A stretch of DNA of 64,000 nt, taken from contig NZ_JAFMTA010000001.1 in NCBI RefSeq assembly GCF_017916515.1, positions 1,116,001-1,180,000 of the forward strand, written 5' to 3'. Below the pieces are notes generated by a model. The model saw nothing but the letters and a program-made list of their open reading frames with translations. It did no database searches and was not told the DNA's origin. This stretch comes from Naasia sp. SYSU D00948 (GTDB lineage Bacteria > Actinomycetota > Actinomycetes > Actinomycetales > Microbacteriaceae). Both the position numbers and the translations under genes were made by a program. This document shows, piece after piece, positions 56,092 through 63,959 of the stretch. How positions within the stretch are numbered: position 1 is the first letter of the stretch; every line of letters begins with the position of its first letter.

Positions 56092-57074
56092 GCAGCGGCC
56101 GCCGCCGAGTGCGCGCTCGCGTAGGCCGCATAGGAGCGGCCGAGGCCTCCGGCGACCATCCCGGCGCCTCGGTAGGCGAGCCGCAGCCCCCGTGCTCGAT
56201 GCCGCTGGGACCGCACGAGCCATCCGAGGAGGTGGCGGGCGCCGCCGGCCACGATCCGGCCGGCGCCTCCGCCGAGTGCTCGAAGGCGGATGACCAGCCG
56301 CTTGAAGGGACTCGGCTCGAGGCGGAGCCGGACCCCGACGGTCACGTTGCCGTGGCTGTACGCCCGCTTGAGAGCCCAGGCCCGGGTCTGGCGCTCGATC
56401 TCCACGGTGTCCTCGGTGACGGACTCGTTGCACCAGACCATCCGGGCGCCGGTGCGCTTGAGCGTCATGCTGAAGAGGGTGTCCGACCCGCCGCCGAGGC
56501 CGATGGTCTCGTCGAAGGTGACCCCGCTCGCTCGCACCTGGTCGAGGTCGAGGAGGAGGTTCCCCGTCGCGGCCACGGAGATCTCGGTCCCCGTCGCCTT
56601 CTCAGGCCTCTGGAACAGCCCGCTCGCCGTGACCCACGGATCGGCGTCCTCGGCGAAGATCGACACCACCCGGCCCATCACCGCCGCGGGACGGTCGAAC
56701 GTCCTCCAGGTCTCGACGAGGGAGGACAGCCATCCGGGGCGCGGAAGCTCGTCGTCGTCGATGAAGGCGAGCAGCCGGAAGTCGGCCGACTCGACGAGTG
56801 CCCGGTTTCGAACGGCGGGGATGCCGCGCTTCGTCTCGACGGCATACCGGGTCGGCATGCCCGAATAGGCGGGCTCGACGACGGTGCGGGCGGAGCCGGT
56901 GCTGTCGTTGTCGACGACCACGATGCCGCCCGCCGATGCGAGTCCCTGCTCGCACAGCTCGGCCAGGTGCACGCCGACGAGCGGGAGCAGCTGCGCCAGC
57001 CGCTCCGGTCGCTTGAACGTCGGGATGGCGACGACGATGTTCGGGAGATCGCCGTCGGGCGCGTGAGCCTGCAT
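56088..57074 (-). CDS. Family 2 glycosyltransferase
   Basis: A 328-residue GT-A inverting glycosyltransferase. It begins NIVVAIPTFKRPERLAQLLP. The Asp motif is IVVVDNDSTG (about residue 50) and the metal-binding motif is LLAFIDDDELPRPGWLSSLV (about residue 90). The C-terminal 60 residues are Arg-rich and amphipathic and could bind membranes. The ATG at 57074 has GAGG about 9 bases upstream; ATG at 57123 is in frame but gives a basic non-conserved leader. It is the first gene of the operon with the deacetylase and dehydrogenase. Confidence 0.88.
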   Translation of the reverse strand: MQAHAPDGDLPNIVVAIPTFKRPERLAQLLPLVGVHLAELCEQGLASAGGIVVVDNDSTGSARTVVEPAYSGMPTRYAVETKRGIPAVRNRALVESADFRLLAFIDDDELPRPGWLSSLVETWRTFDRPAAVMGRVVSIFAEDADPWVTASGLFQRPEKATGTEISVAATGNLLLDLDQVRASGVTFDETIGLGGGSDTLFSMTLKRTGARMVWCNESVTEDTVEIERQTRAWALKRAYSHGNVTVGVRLRLEPSPFKRLVIRLRALGGGAGRIVAGGARHLLGWLVRSQRHRARGLRLAYRGAGMVAGGLGRSYAAYASAHSAAAAA

Positions 57075-57395
57075 TCCTACCTCGCGGTCGCAGCGCCGCC
57101 GTTTTCGGCGCAGTGCCCGCGACATTAGCAAAAGCCGAGTATTCCGCGGGTTTCCCAATGTGGGGGACAGAAGGCGCGGCTCGGGGTGGGGGGACGCCGC
57201 GCGGCAGCAGCAGACGAGGCGCCGCCGCCGCACTTCTACTGAGAAGAACGTCCCGGTTTGCTGTGAAATCGCACAGGGTGAAGCACCCTGTGGCAAAGGG
57301 CAAGCCCCTCCAAGAAACCTGCGCCAAACCGTAGCGTTTGCTGTGTCGAACACCTTGTGCGGCCCAGAGTCGCGCTCACAACGGAAGGTACGAAA
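57075..57395. other. 321-bp divergent intergenic region with hairpin and repeated GTTTGCTGTG
   Basis: There is no convincing gene between the glycosyltransferase and DUF4383 genes. It contains GTTTGCTGTG twice in the same orientation (about 57266 and 57337). A perfect 9-bp hairpin, CACAGGGTG-AAG-CACCCTGTG, spans 57272-57292. The first repeat overlaps the hairpin's 5' flank. A GC-rich tract precedes these. This region must hold promoters for both directions; I see no riboswitch I can name. Confidence 0.6.
57272..57292. promoter_or_regulatory. Perfect 9-bp hairpin upstream of DUF4383 gene
   Basis: CACAGGGTG, loop AAG, then CACCCTGTG. It lies 104-124 bp upstream of the TTG start. It may be an operator or a leader attenuator; there is no T-run after it. 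Confidence 0.5.
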
Positions 57396-57842
57396 TTGAG
57401 CACAGCAACTGGCACGTCCAGGTCTCCTCTCACCCGTTCGCCCAACCGGCTGGTCGCCGTGATCTTCGGTGCGGTCTACCTCCTGGTGGCCCTCCTCGGG
57501 TTCCTCGTGACCGGCGGCGCGGACTTCGCCGGACCCAACGGCACGCTGCTCCTCGGCATCTTCGAGGTGAACTGGCTCCACAACATCGCTCACCTCCTGA
57601 TCGGCGCTGCCCTGCTCATCGCGGGACTCAGCAACGTCCGGGCCGCCAAGTCCGTCAACGGGATCGTGGGCGCTGTCTACCTGCTCCTCGGCATCGTCGG
57701 CTTCTTCATCGTCGACACGCCCGTGGACATCCTCGCCCTCAACACCGCTGACCACTTCCTGCACCTCGCGACCGCGGTCGTCCTCCTGGGCGTCTCCATC
57801 GGCGCGGACAAGGACGTCGCCCGCTCCCGCGCGGCGATCTGA
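57396..57842 (+). CDS. DUF4383 family membrane protein
   Basis: A 148-residue four-TM protein. DUF4383 is marked by NRLVAVIFGAVYLLVALLGF (about residue 16), FEVNWLHNIAHLLIGAALLI (about residue 54) and NTADHFLHLATAVVLLGVSI (about residue 115), each with conserved His. It starts with TTG at 57396 behind GGAAGG; the earlier in-frame ATG/GTG lacks a ribosome-binding site. The function is unknown. A terminator follows. Confidence 0.85.
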   Translation: MSTATGTSRSPLTRSPNRLVAVIFGAVYLLVALLGFLVTGGADFAGPNGTLLLGIFEVNWLHNIAHLLIGAALLIAGLSNVRAAKSVNGIVGAVYLLLGIVGFFIVDTPVDILALNTADHFLHLATAVVLLGVSIGADKDVARSRAAI

Positions 57843-57856
57843 CGCACTCCCCTTCC

Positions 57857-57884
57857 TGCGGCCGGCGCGCGAGCGCCGGCCGCA
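57857..57884. terminator. Perfect 12-bp hairpin terminator with GCGA tetraloop
   Basis: TGCGGCCGGCGC, loop GCGA (a GNRA tetraloop), GCGCCGGCCGCA, followed by CCCTTCCCC. It lies 15 bp after the DUF4383 stop and 32 bp before the next start. Confidence 0.8.
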
Positions 57885-57915
57885 CCCTTCCCCCTCACCT
57901 CCAGGAGGCGCGACA

Positions 57916-58461
57916 GTGATCGCCCTGACCCGGATCTGGATCGCCTTCGCCGCTCTCGGCGCCGGTCTGATCCATCTGGCCGTCGCCGCGGGAGCGCCGC
58001 CGGTCCTTCTCGCGGTCTTCCTCGTCCTCGGCGCCGCCGAGATCGCCTGGTGCGTCGCGACGATGGTCACCTCCCGCTTCCCTCTGCGGCAGCTCGCCCT
58101 GGTCGGCTCGCTGCTCCCCCTCGTCGCGTGGGCGTCGGCGCTCGTCCTCGGGGACGCCGTCGGCGCGACGGTCGAGAACCTGCCTCCGGTCGCGCTGGCC
58201 AGCGCGACGCTCCTCGACGTGGTGGTCGGGGTCGCGATGGCCGTGTCCCTCCGCCGCTCCCCCGACGCCTCACCTCTGCCGGCCGCCGAACCGGCCGCAG
58301 GCTGGACCGTGCTCGGCCTCACGGCGGGCGCCCTCGTCATGAGCGCGCTCACCCTTCCGGCCCTCGGGCAGACCCAGGCCGGCATCGACGCGATGAACGG
58401 GCCTCACGGCCACGGGCACTCCGTCGAGGTCCCCGGCGACGCCGGGCACGACGCTCACTGA
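57916..58461 (+). CDS. Membrane protein with His-rich C-terminal tail
   Basis: A 181-residue protein with about five hydrophobic segments. The family is not recognised. The C-terminus ends in GPHGHGHSVEVPGDAGHDAH, with five His in about 20 residues, which could bind a transition metal. It starts with GTG at 57916 behind CCAGGAGG. It overlaps the end of the convergent helicase gene by 7 bases. Confidence 0.72.
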   Translation: MIALTRIWIAFAALGAGLIHLAVAAGAPPVLLAVFLVLGAAEIAWCVATMVTSRFPLRQLALVGSLLPLVAWASALVLGDAVGATVENLPPVALASATLLDVVVGVAMAVSLRRSPDASPLPAAEPAAGWTVLGLTAGALVMSALTLPALGQTQAGIDAMNGPHGHGHSVEVPGDAGHDAH

Positions 58462-59759
58462 GCGGAGGCCGACCCTCCAGTCGCCGCTCCGACCGGGACC
58501 CGGGCCGCGCTCGTCATGAACCGGATCACGTCCCGGTCGACGATGATGTCCCGTGGCACGAGCGGGCGGCTGAGGTACAGCCCCTCGATCGAGGTCAGCC
58601 TGCTGAGCGCGACGTAGGTCTGACCCGCCGAGAACACGCGGGAGCCGAGGTCGACGATCGCCGCGTCATAGGTCTTGCCCTGGGACTTGTGGATCGTCAC
58701 CGCCCACGCCAGCCGCAGCGGGAACTGCGTGAAGTCGGCGACCACCTCGCGGTCCAGGCGCTTCGTCGCGGCCGAGTACGTGTAGCGATGCCGCTCCCAG
58801 GTCACCGGGAGCACCTCGTGCTCCTCTCCCCCGACCTCGACGGTGACCGTGTTGCGGATCCGGTGCACGATGCCCACCGTTCCGTTCACCCAGCGGCCGT
58901 CCGGGTCGTTCCGGAGGAACATGACGTGCGCACCCGGCTTCAGCTCGAGGGCCTCCTCCGCGGGGAAGGCGCGCCCGGCGAAGTCCCCGTTGACCTCCGC
59001 TCGCGCGGTCGACTCCCGGCCGGGCAGCGCGGCGAGCGCCCGCGCGTTGATGCGGTTGACGCTGTCGTTCCTCGTGGCGAGCGTGATGGGCGGCTGCTCG
59101 GGAACCGGCCGCGCTCCTGCCCCGTTCAGCATGCCGGCGATCTCGGCGGTCACGCGGCCGTGTCGCACCGCGTTCAGCATGACCTTGAAGCCGTCGTCCT
59201 GCTGACGGTGGATCTGCCGCAGCTCGAGGACCGAGAGCTCGGTCTCCTCCCACACCTTCGCGTCGAAGAACCACATCGAGCGGTAGTTGTCGGCGAAGTA
59301 GGCCCTCTCGTCGCCGTCGCCCGGAACCGGCGCGAGCTGGAACGGATCGCCGAACAGGACGACCTGCGCGCCGCCGAACGGCTCCTTCCGCTGCCGCGCC
59401 CACCGCAGGCGGCGGTCGACAGCGTCGAGCAGGTCCGCGTTCACCATGGAGACCTCGTCGATGACCACCGTGTCGATCGCGGCCAGCAGCTTGCGGAGGT
59501 CCCGGTCGTCGTCGAGGTCGCGATCGGCGATGACGCCGATCGGAAGCTTGAAGAGGGAGTGGATCGTCTGGCCGCCCACGTTCAGGGCGGCGACGCCGGT
59601 GGGCGCGCACACGACGAGCTGCTTCTCGCTGTGCCAGGACAGGTGGTTGAGGAGCGTCGACTTGCCGGTTCCCGCGCGGCCCGTGACGAAGATGTGCCGG
59701 CGCGTGCCCTCGATCGCGTCGAACACCGCCTGCTGCTCGGGGGACAGTCCGGGAAGCAT
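58455..59759 (-). CDS. Pif1-like / RecD2-like SF1B helicase
   Basis: A 434-residue ATPase. Walker A is FVTGRAGTGKSTLLNHLSWH (about residue 24), Walker B is DTVVIDEVSMVNADLLDAV (about residue 95), and motif III is QVVLFGDPFQLAPVPGDGD (about residue 130). The late motif VTIHKSQGKTYDAAIVDLG (about residue 356) and VFSAGQTYVALSRLTSIEGL (motif VI) are characteristic of Pif1-type helicases. It probably unwinds DNA, G-quadruplexes or R-loops. The ATG at 59759 is clear. Confidence 0.9.
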   Translation of the reverse strand: MLPGLSPEQQAVFDAIEGTRRHIFVTGRAGTGKSTLLNHLSWHSEKQLVVCAPTGVAALNVGGQTIHSLFKLPIGVIADRDLDDDRDLRKLLAAIDTVVIDEVSMVNADLLDAVDRRLRWARQRKEPFGGAQVVLFGDPFQLAPVPGDGDERAYFADNYRSMWFFDAKVWEETELSVLELRQIHRQQDDGFKVMLNAVRHGRVTAEIAGMLNGAGARPVPEQPPITLATRNDSVNRINARALAALPGRESTARAEVNGDFAGRAFPAEEALELKPGAHVMFLRNDPDGRWVNGTVGIVHRIRNTVTVEVGGEEHEVLPVTWERHRYTYSAATKRLDREVVADFTQFPLRLAWAVTIHKSQGKTYDAAIVDLGSRVFSAGQTYVALSRLTSIEGLYLSRPLVPRDIIVDRDVIRFMTSAARVPVGAATGGSASAQ

Positions 59760-59827
59760 CCGGTCAATCTACCTCCGCCGCCGCCGCTCCTCGGCGCCCC
59801 GCGCGAGAGCCGCCCTAGGATGGCGGC

Positions 59828-60850
59828 ATGGGGGGCTGGGAGGGGGACGCCCGACGTGCCTCCCGACGGGACCTGACGCGCTGGATCGTGTTCCTCGCGC
59901 TCGTTCCCGTGGCGTTCACGGCGGTCGTCGTCGCCCTCAACTCGGGCATCTACAGCGCCGCGGGGTTCGTCGACCGCTACCTGGACGCACTCCAACGGCG
60001 CGACCTGGCGACCGCCCTCGAGCTGCCGGGAGTCGAGGTCCCGCAGGGCGTGTCCACCGCGGCCCTCCAGAGGGACGCACTGCCGGGGCTCGCCGGACAC
60101 CGTGTGGTGTCCGACACCGACGAGGGCGGCGGGCTGCACCGCGTGCTCGTGGAGTACCGCGCCGGCGACTCCCCCGCTCGCACCGAATTCCTCGTCCGCG
60201 CCTCGGCGCCGACCTTCCTCGTCTTTCAGGGCTGGCGCTTCGAGGAGTCTCCGGTCGGTCGGCTCGCCGTGACGGTGCGCGGGGACGAGCACTTTCGCCT
60301 GAACGGCGAGCAGATCGAGGGAGCGGAGGAGGTCGGGCCCGGGGTGTGGGCGCTGGAGCTGGCCGTCCTGTCACCGGCCCGGCTCGTCCTCGATCACGAC
60401 AGCCGCTACCTCACGGCGGAGGAGGTCGCGGTGGACGTCCCGAGTGCTTCGGCGCCGGCCGAGGCGACGGTGGAGGTCCGTGCCGGTGACGTCTTCGTCG
60501 AGACGGTGCAGGCGGAGGTGGACGAGTTCCTCGACGGCTGTGCGAAGCAGGAGGTGCTGCAGCCCGCCGGGTGCCCGTTCCGGAAGGTCCTCGACGACCG
60601 CATCCTGGGCGCCCCCCGGTGGTCGATCGCGTCGTATCCGCGGATCGGCATACAGCCTCAGGTGCTGGACGACGGCACCTTCGCCTGGACGGTTCCGCCT
60701 ACGGAGGGCACCGCGCACATCCGTGTCAGCGTGCTGTCCCTGTTCGACGGATCGGTGTCGGAGCTGGACGAGGACGTCCCATTCCGAGTCGCGTACGTTC
60801 TCGCGCTCCGCGACGACGGCGGCCTCGACATCCGCGCCGTCCAGCCCTGA
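59828..60850 (+). CDS. Membrane-anchored protein of unknown family
   Basis: A 340-residue protein with one N-terminal membrane segment (about residues 19-38) and a large extracytoplasmic part. Residues 45-110 resemble a small NTF2-like or lumazine-type domain (FVDRYLDALQRRDLATALEL) found in membrane-anchored actinobacterial proteins. Three Cys occur (DGCAKQE, AGCPF). No enzymatic motif is visible. The ATG at 59828 has no strong ribosome-binding site. It is convergent with the CopD-CtaG gene by 12 bp. Confidence 0.65.
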   Translation: MGGWEGDARRASRRDLTRWIVFLALVPVAFTAVVVALNSGIYSAAGFVDRYLDALQRRDLATALELPGVEVPQGVSTAALQRDALPGLAGHRVVSDTDEGGGLHRVLVEYRAGDSPARTEFLVRASAPTFLVFQGWRFEESPVGRLAVTVRGDEHFRLNGEQIEGAEEVGPGVWALELAVLSPARLVLDHDSRYLTAEEVAVDVPSASAPAEATVEVRAGDVFVETVQAEVDEFLDGCAKQEVLQPAGCPFRKVLDDRILGAPRWSIASYPRIGIQPQVLDDGTFAWTVPPTEGTAHIRVSVLSLFDGSVSELDEDVPFRVAYVLALRDDGGLDIRAVQP

Positions 60851-60862
60851 CCCAGGGGGCCG

Positions 60863-62770
60863 TCAGCCGGAGCGCCCGGCCCTCTCGAGCATCGAGCGGT
60901 AGCGCGACTCCGGGGATCCGGCGGGACGCGGAGGGGCTTCCCGCCTCCGACGAAGCCCGACCGCACCGACGATCGCGAGGGGCAGCGCGGCGGCGACGAG
61001 AAGGACCGCTCCCCCGCGCCGCTGATCCTCGATGGCAGGACCGGGCCATCCCATCGCGCCGTACCAGTCCACGAGCAGGAGGGTGTCGCCGACGAGCAGC
61101 AGGACTCCCACCGCCGCCCACGACAGGGCACCGGCGACGGCCCCGAGAGCGGCGGCGCGTCCTCGGTGGAGGGCCGCCCCGACCACCAGGACCCCGGTGA
61201 CGAGGAGGACCGCGACGACTGTCTGCCGCCCGGCCGCGTCGGTGACGAACCAGCGGAACGCGGGCGAGTACAGCAACAGCCACGGCGACAGCACAGCGAC
61301 CACCGCGACGACGAGCGGGTGCGCGAGCGACCGGACCCATCGGGTGCCGCGCGCGAGCTCGACCCACTCCCGCACGCCGCGACTGCCGTCCGACCGTGGA
61401 ACGGCGGCCTCCGCGAGCAGCCCGAACGGCGCCGCCGCGACGAGGAGGACGGGGATCAGCACGCCGAGCGCCGCCCCGGCCCCCATCTGAGCGCTGAAGA
61501 GGTGCCGTGCGTAGACGCCGACGCCGCCCGAGGTGACCGCGACGAGCACCAGGACACCGGCGAGCCAGGAGGCGGTCCGGGCCACAGGCCACCGCTCGCC
61601 CCGCCGGGCCAGCCGCACGACTCCCGCCAGGTAGTACGCGGCGGCGACGCCGGCGGCGACCAGCCACACGAGCTCGAGCCGGGCCTGCACGAGGAGCTGT
61701 GCGGGATCGAGCGGCGGCGGCAGGGCCTGGCCGGTGAGCACGGCGGCGGGCGAGTCGTCCGGAACGGCCGCCTCGTCGTCGACGGGCGGGGACGTGCGGG
61801 CCAGGGCGGCCGCGGTCCCCGTCGCGACTCCCATCACCGCGAGCTCGGCCACGACGAGCATCCAGAACCAGCGCGCCGCTCCCCCTTGTGCGCGCCGGAC
61901 GATCCAGCGCCGGTGGACCGCGCCGATCGCTCCGAGGGCGAGCAGCGCCAGGACCTTGGCGACCACGAGCAGCCCGTACGGCGTCGCGAGCCGGTCGAGG
62001 GCCCCGATCCGGAGCTCCGCGCTGACGTACCCGGACACCGCGACCACGCAGAAGCACAGCAGGGCGAGCGCGGAGTAGCGTGCGACGACCTCGGCCAGCG
62101 TGGTCCCGAGCGTGCGGCGGAGGAGGAGGATCGTGAGGAGGCCGCCCAGCCACACGGCCACGAAGACGAGGTGCAGCGCAAGGGCCGCGACCGCCTCCTC
62201 GTGGGTTCCAGCACCCGCACTGTGGCCCTCCCCGGCGAGCGGCAGCACTGCGGCGACCGCGAGGGCGAGCACGAGGAGCAGGGCGGGCCGCGACCGGACG
62301 GCGAAGCACAGCACGGTGAGCGCGGCCGCGAGGAGGGTCGTGACGAGCCAGGCCTCCCCGGTGTCCACCGAGGTGAGGAAGAAGCCGAGCTGGGCGCCGA
62401 AGGTCTCGTCGAAGGACAGCGGCAGCCCCGTCACGCTGAGGAAGGTCAGCAGCCCGGTTACCGCCGCGGCGACGGTCCATACCCCGGCGGCCGCAGCGGC
62501 GATGTCGAGGGCGCGGCCGATCTCCCGGGATCCCCCGAGGACCAGTGCCACGAGCGCCAGGGCACCTAGGGTGACGGAGACCGCCAGGTCGACGATGAGC
62601 TTCCCGAGCGGGAGGCCGATGCGGACGATCGGACCGGGGTCGTCGACGAGGAGGGCCGCCGCACCTCCGCCGAAGGCGAGCGCGACGAAGAGGGCGAGGA
62701 GCGAGGCGGCGACCAGACCGCCGGTTCCGAGAAGGCGCGCCGCCGGTGCGTCGAGCGGTCCGGAAGGCAC
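60863..62770 (-). CDS. CopD-CtaG fusion: copper uptake / cytochrome oxidase assembly protein
   Basis: A 635-residue polytopic protein. The first half (to about residue 320) is CopD-like, with His residues in GAGTHEEAVAALALHLVFVA (about residue 191). The second half is the caa3-type CtaG domain, with LARRGERWPVARTASWLAGV and GVYARHLFSAQMGAGAALG (about residue 421) carrying conserved His. Such fusions deliver copper for cytochrome oxidase assembly in Actinobacteria. It lies upstream of, and separate from, the hupB terminator. Confidence 0.88.
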   Translation of the reverse strand: MPSGPLDAPAARLLGTGGLVAASLLALFVALAFGGGAAALLVDDPGPIVRIGLPLGKLIVDLAVSVTLGALALVALVLGGSREIGRALDIAAAAAGVWTVAAAVTGLLTFLSVTGLPLSFDETFGAQLGFFLTSVDTGEAWLVTTLLAAALTVLCFAVRSRPALLLVLALAVAAVLPLAGEGHSAGAGTHEEAVAALALHLVFVAVWLGGLLTILLLRRTLGTTLAEVVARYSALALLCFCVVAVSGYVSAELRIGALDRLATPYGLLVVAKVLALLALGAIGAVHRRWIVRRAQGGAARWFWMLVVAELAVMGVATGTAAALARTSPPVDDEAAVPDDSPAAVLTGQALPPPLDPAQLLVQARLELVWLVAAGVAAAYYLAGVVRLARRGERWPVARTASWLAGVLVLVAVTSGGVGVYARHLFSAQMGAGAALGVLIPVLLVAAAPFGLLAEAAVPRSDGSRGVREWVELARGTRWVRSLAHPLVVAVVAVLSPWLLLYSPAFRWFVTDAAGRQTVVAVLLVTGVLVVGAALHRGRAAALGAVAGALSWAAVGVLLLVGDTLLLVDWYGAMGWPGPAIEDQRRGGAVLLVAAALPLAIVGAVGLRRRREAPPRPAGSPESRYRSMLERAGRSG

Positions 62771-62805
62771 GACGGCAAGCCTAGACGGCGCGGTCGGCCG
62801 GGAAA

Positions 62806-62840
62806 GACGAAGGGGATGCGCTCTCGCGCATCCCCTCGTC
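62806..62840 (-). terminator. Rho-independent-like terminator of hupB
   Basis: On the minus strand, GACGAGGGGATGCG pairs with CGCATCCCCTTCGTC around CGAGAG, followed by TTTCCC. It lies 17 bp after the hupB stop. Confidence 0.82.
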
Positions 62841-62856
62841 TACTGGCGATCCCGGC

Positions 62857-63138
62857 TCAGCGGGCGGCGGCCTTCAGCTTGCTGCCGGCGCTGATCTTCA
62901 CGCCCTTGCTCGCGGCGATCTCGATCGGCTCACCGGTCTGCGGGTTGCGACCCGTGCGCGCGGCACGCGAGGTCTGCTCCACGGCGAGCCACCCCGGGAT
63001 GGTCACCTTGTCGCCCGCGGCGACGCTCTTGGCGAGGGTCGAGAACAGAGCGTCGAGCACGCCGTTGACGGCGGCCTGGCTCTGGCCGGACTCAGCCGCG
63101 ACGGCGGCCACGAGATCGGTGCGGTTCAGCGATGCCAT
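62857..63138 (-). CDS. hupB: HU-family DNA-binding protein
   Basis: A 93-residue nucleoid protein. It starts ASLNRTDLVAAVAAESGQSQ. The arm region VTIPGWLAVEQTSRAARTGR contains the conserved arm-entry motif, and NPQTGEPIEIAASKGVKISA is the DNA-contact segment. It lacks the Lys/Ala-rich C-terminal tail of the Mycobacterium-type HupB. The ATG at 63138 follows AGGAGGACTT on its strand. It is separated from rpsN by 108 bp. Confidence 0.95.
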   Translation of the reverse strand: MASLNRTDLVAAVAAESGQSQAAVNGVLDALFSTLAKSVAAGDKVTIPGWLAVEQTSRAARTGRNPQTGEPIEIAASKGVKISAGSKLKAAAR

Positions 63139-63220
63139 ATAAGTCCTCCTCGGGACTGCGCCATCCTGGGAAAGACGGCCATCTGTCTTGTCGTGTATCA
63201 CGATGGGGGCAGTTAGCCCA

Positions 63221-63238
63221 GCGGTCAAGGTTGACCGC
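63221..63238. promoter_or_regulatory. 18-bp palindrome GCGGTCAA-GG-TTGACCGC between rpsN and hupB
   Basis: Two 8-bp arms are perfectly complementary around two bases. It starts 8 bp after the rpsN stop and is 82-100 bp upstream of hupB. The minus-strand TTGACC in it resembles a -35 hexamer, so it could be an operator or promoter element for hupB. A terminator is less likely, because the loop would be only 2 bases. Confidence 0.55.
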
Positions 63239-63246
63239 CCAGTAAC

Positions 63247-63552
63247 TTACCAGCTTGACTTCGTGATGCCCGGCAATTCGCCCCGATGGGCCATTTCCCG
63301 GAAACGCACTCGCGAGATTCCGAACTTCCGGATGTTTCCCCGAGGACGGCCGTCGACCGCGTCCCGGTTGCGCAGGCGGACCGGCGAGGCGTCGCGCGGC
63401 AGCTTCTGCAGGCCGACGCGGGCCGCCTCGCGCTGCTCGTCCGTCGACGTGGGGTCGACGAGCGCCTTCTTCAGCTCGGCGCGCTTCGCGACATAGCGGT
63501 CGACGACAACCTTGCGCTGCTCGTTGCGGGCGATCTTGCTCTTCTTGGCCAT
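63247..63552 (-). CDS. rpsN: 30S ribosomal protein S14, zinc-independent form
   Basis: A 101-residue S14 starting [20 protein letters not shown]. The C-terminal half has [20 protein letters not shown], and the CxxC zinc pairs of type Z S14 are absent, so it is the long zinc-free form. It lies downstream of rpmB and rpmG in one operon. Confidence 0.95.
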   Translation of the reverse strand: MAKKSKIARNEQRKVVVDRYVAKRAELKKALVDPTSTDEQREAARVGLQKLPRDASPVRLRNRDAVDGRPRGNIRKFGISRVRFREMAHRGELPGITKSSW

Positions 63553-63555
63553 GCT

Positions 63556-63723
63556 TTACCGCTCCTCGCGGAATTCGACGTGCTTGCGGATCACCGGGTC
63601 GTACTTCTTGAGCACGATGCGGTCGGGGTTGTTGCGACGGTTCTTGCGGGTCACGTAGGTGTACCCGGTGCCGGCCGTCGAGCGGAGCTTGATGATGGGG
63701 CGGACGTCCTGCTGCTTGGCCAT
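63556..63723 (-). CDS. rpmG: 50S ribosomal protein L33, zinc-independent form
   Basis: A 55-residue protein, too short for many gene tracks. The translation is [20 protein letters not shown], followed by [20 protein letters not shown] and [14 protein letters not shown]. It lacks the two CxxC pairs of the zinc-binding form. The ATG at 63723 shares its first base with the rpmB stop (TGATG), and the stop lies 3 bases before rpsN. Confidence 0.95.
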   Translation of the reverse strand: MAKQQDVRPIIKLRSTAGTGYTYVTRKNRRNNPDRIVLKKYDPVIRKHVEFREER

Positions 63724-63959
63724 CAGATCTTCTCCCCACGGGCCAGGATGTCCTTGACCACGGACTCGATGCCACGGGCGTCGATCACCTTGATGCCCTT
63801 GGCGCTGACATTGAGCGTGACGTTCCGGCGCAGGGACGGCACGTAGTAGGTGCGCTTCTGCACGTTCGGGTCGAAACGGCGCTTGGTGCGCCGGTGCGAG
63901 TGCGAGATGTTGTGCCCGAAGCCTGGCGTGGCCCCGGTCACCTGGCAGACTGCTGCCAC
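63723..63959 (-). CDS. rpmB: 50S ribosomal protein L28
   Basis: A 78-residue protein. It starts [20 protein letters not shown], with [20 protein letters not shown] following. It has a single Cys (Cys5), so the zinc knuckle of the C+ form is absent. It starts with GTG at 63959, preceded by GAGGAACC. It is the first gene of rpmB-rpmG-rpsN; only 41 bp upstream lie in the window. Confidence 0.95.
   Translation of the reverse strand: MAAVCQVTGATPGFGHNISHSHRRTKRRFDPNVQKRTYYVPSLRRNVTLNVSAKGIKVIDARGIESVVKDILARGEKI

Noticed and set aside
57075-57395. A named riboswitch (c-di-AMP, SAM or cobalamin) upstream of the DUF4383 or glycosyltransferase gene
   Set aside because: I cannot match the conserved core of any of these; only a hairpin and a 10-mer repeat are seen.
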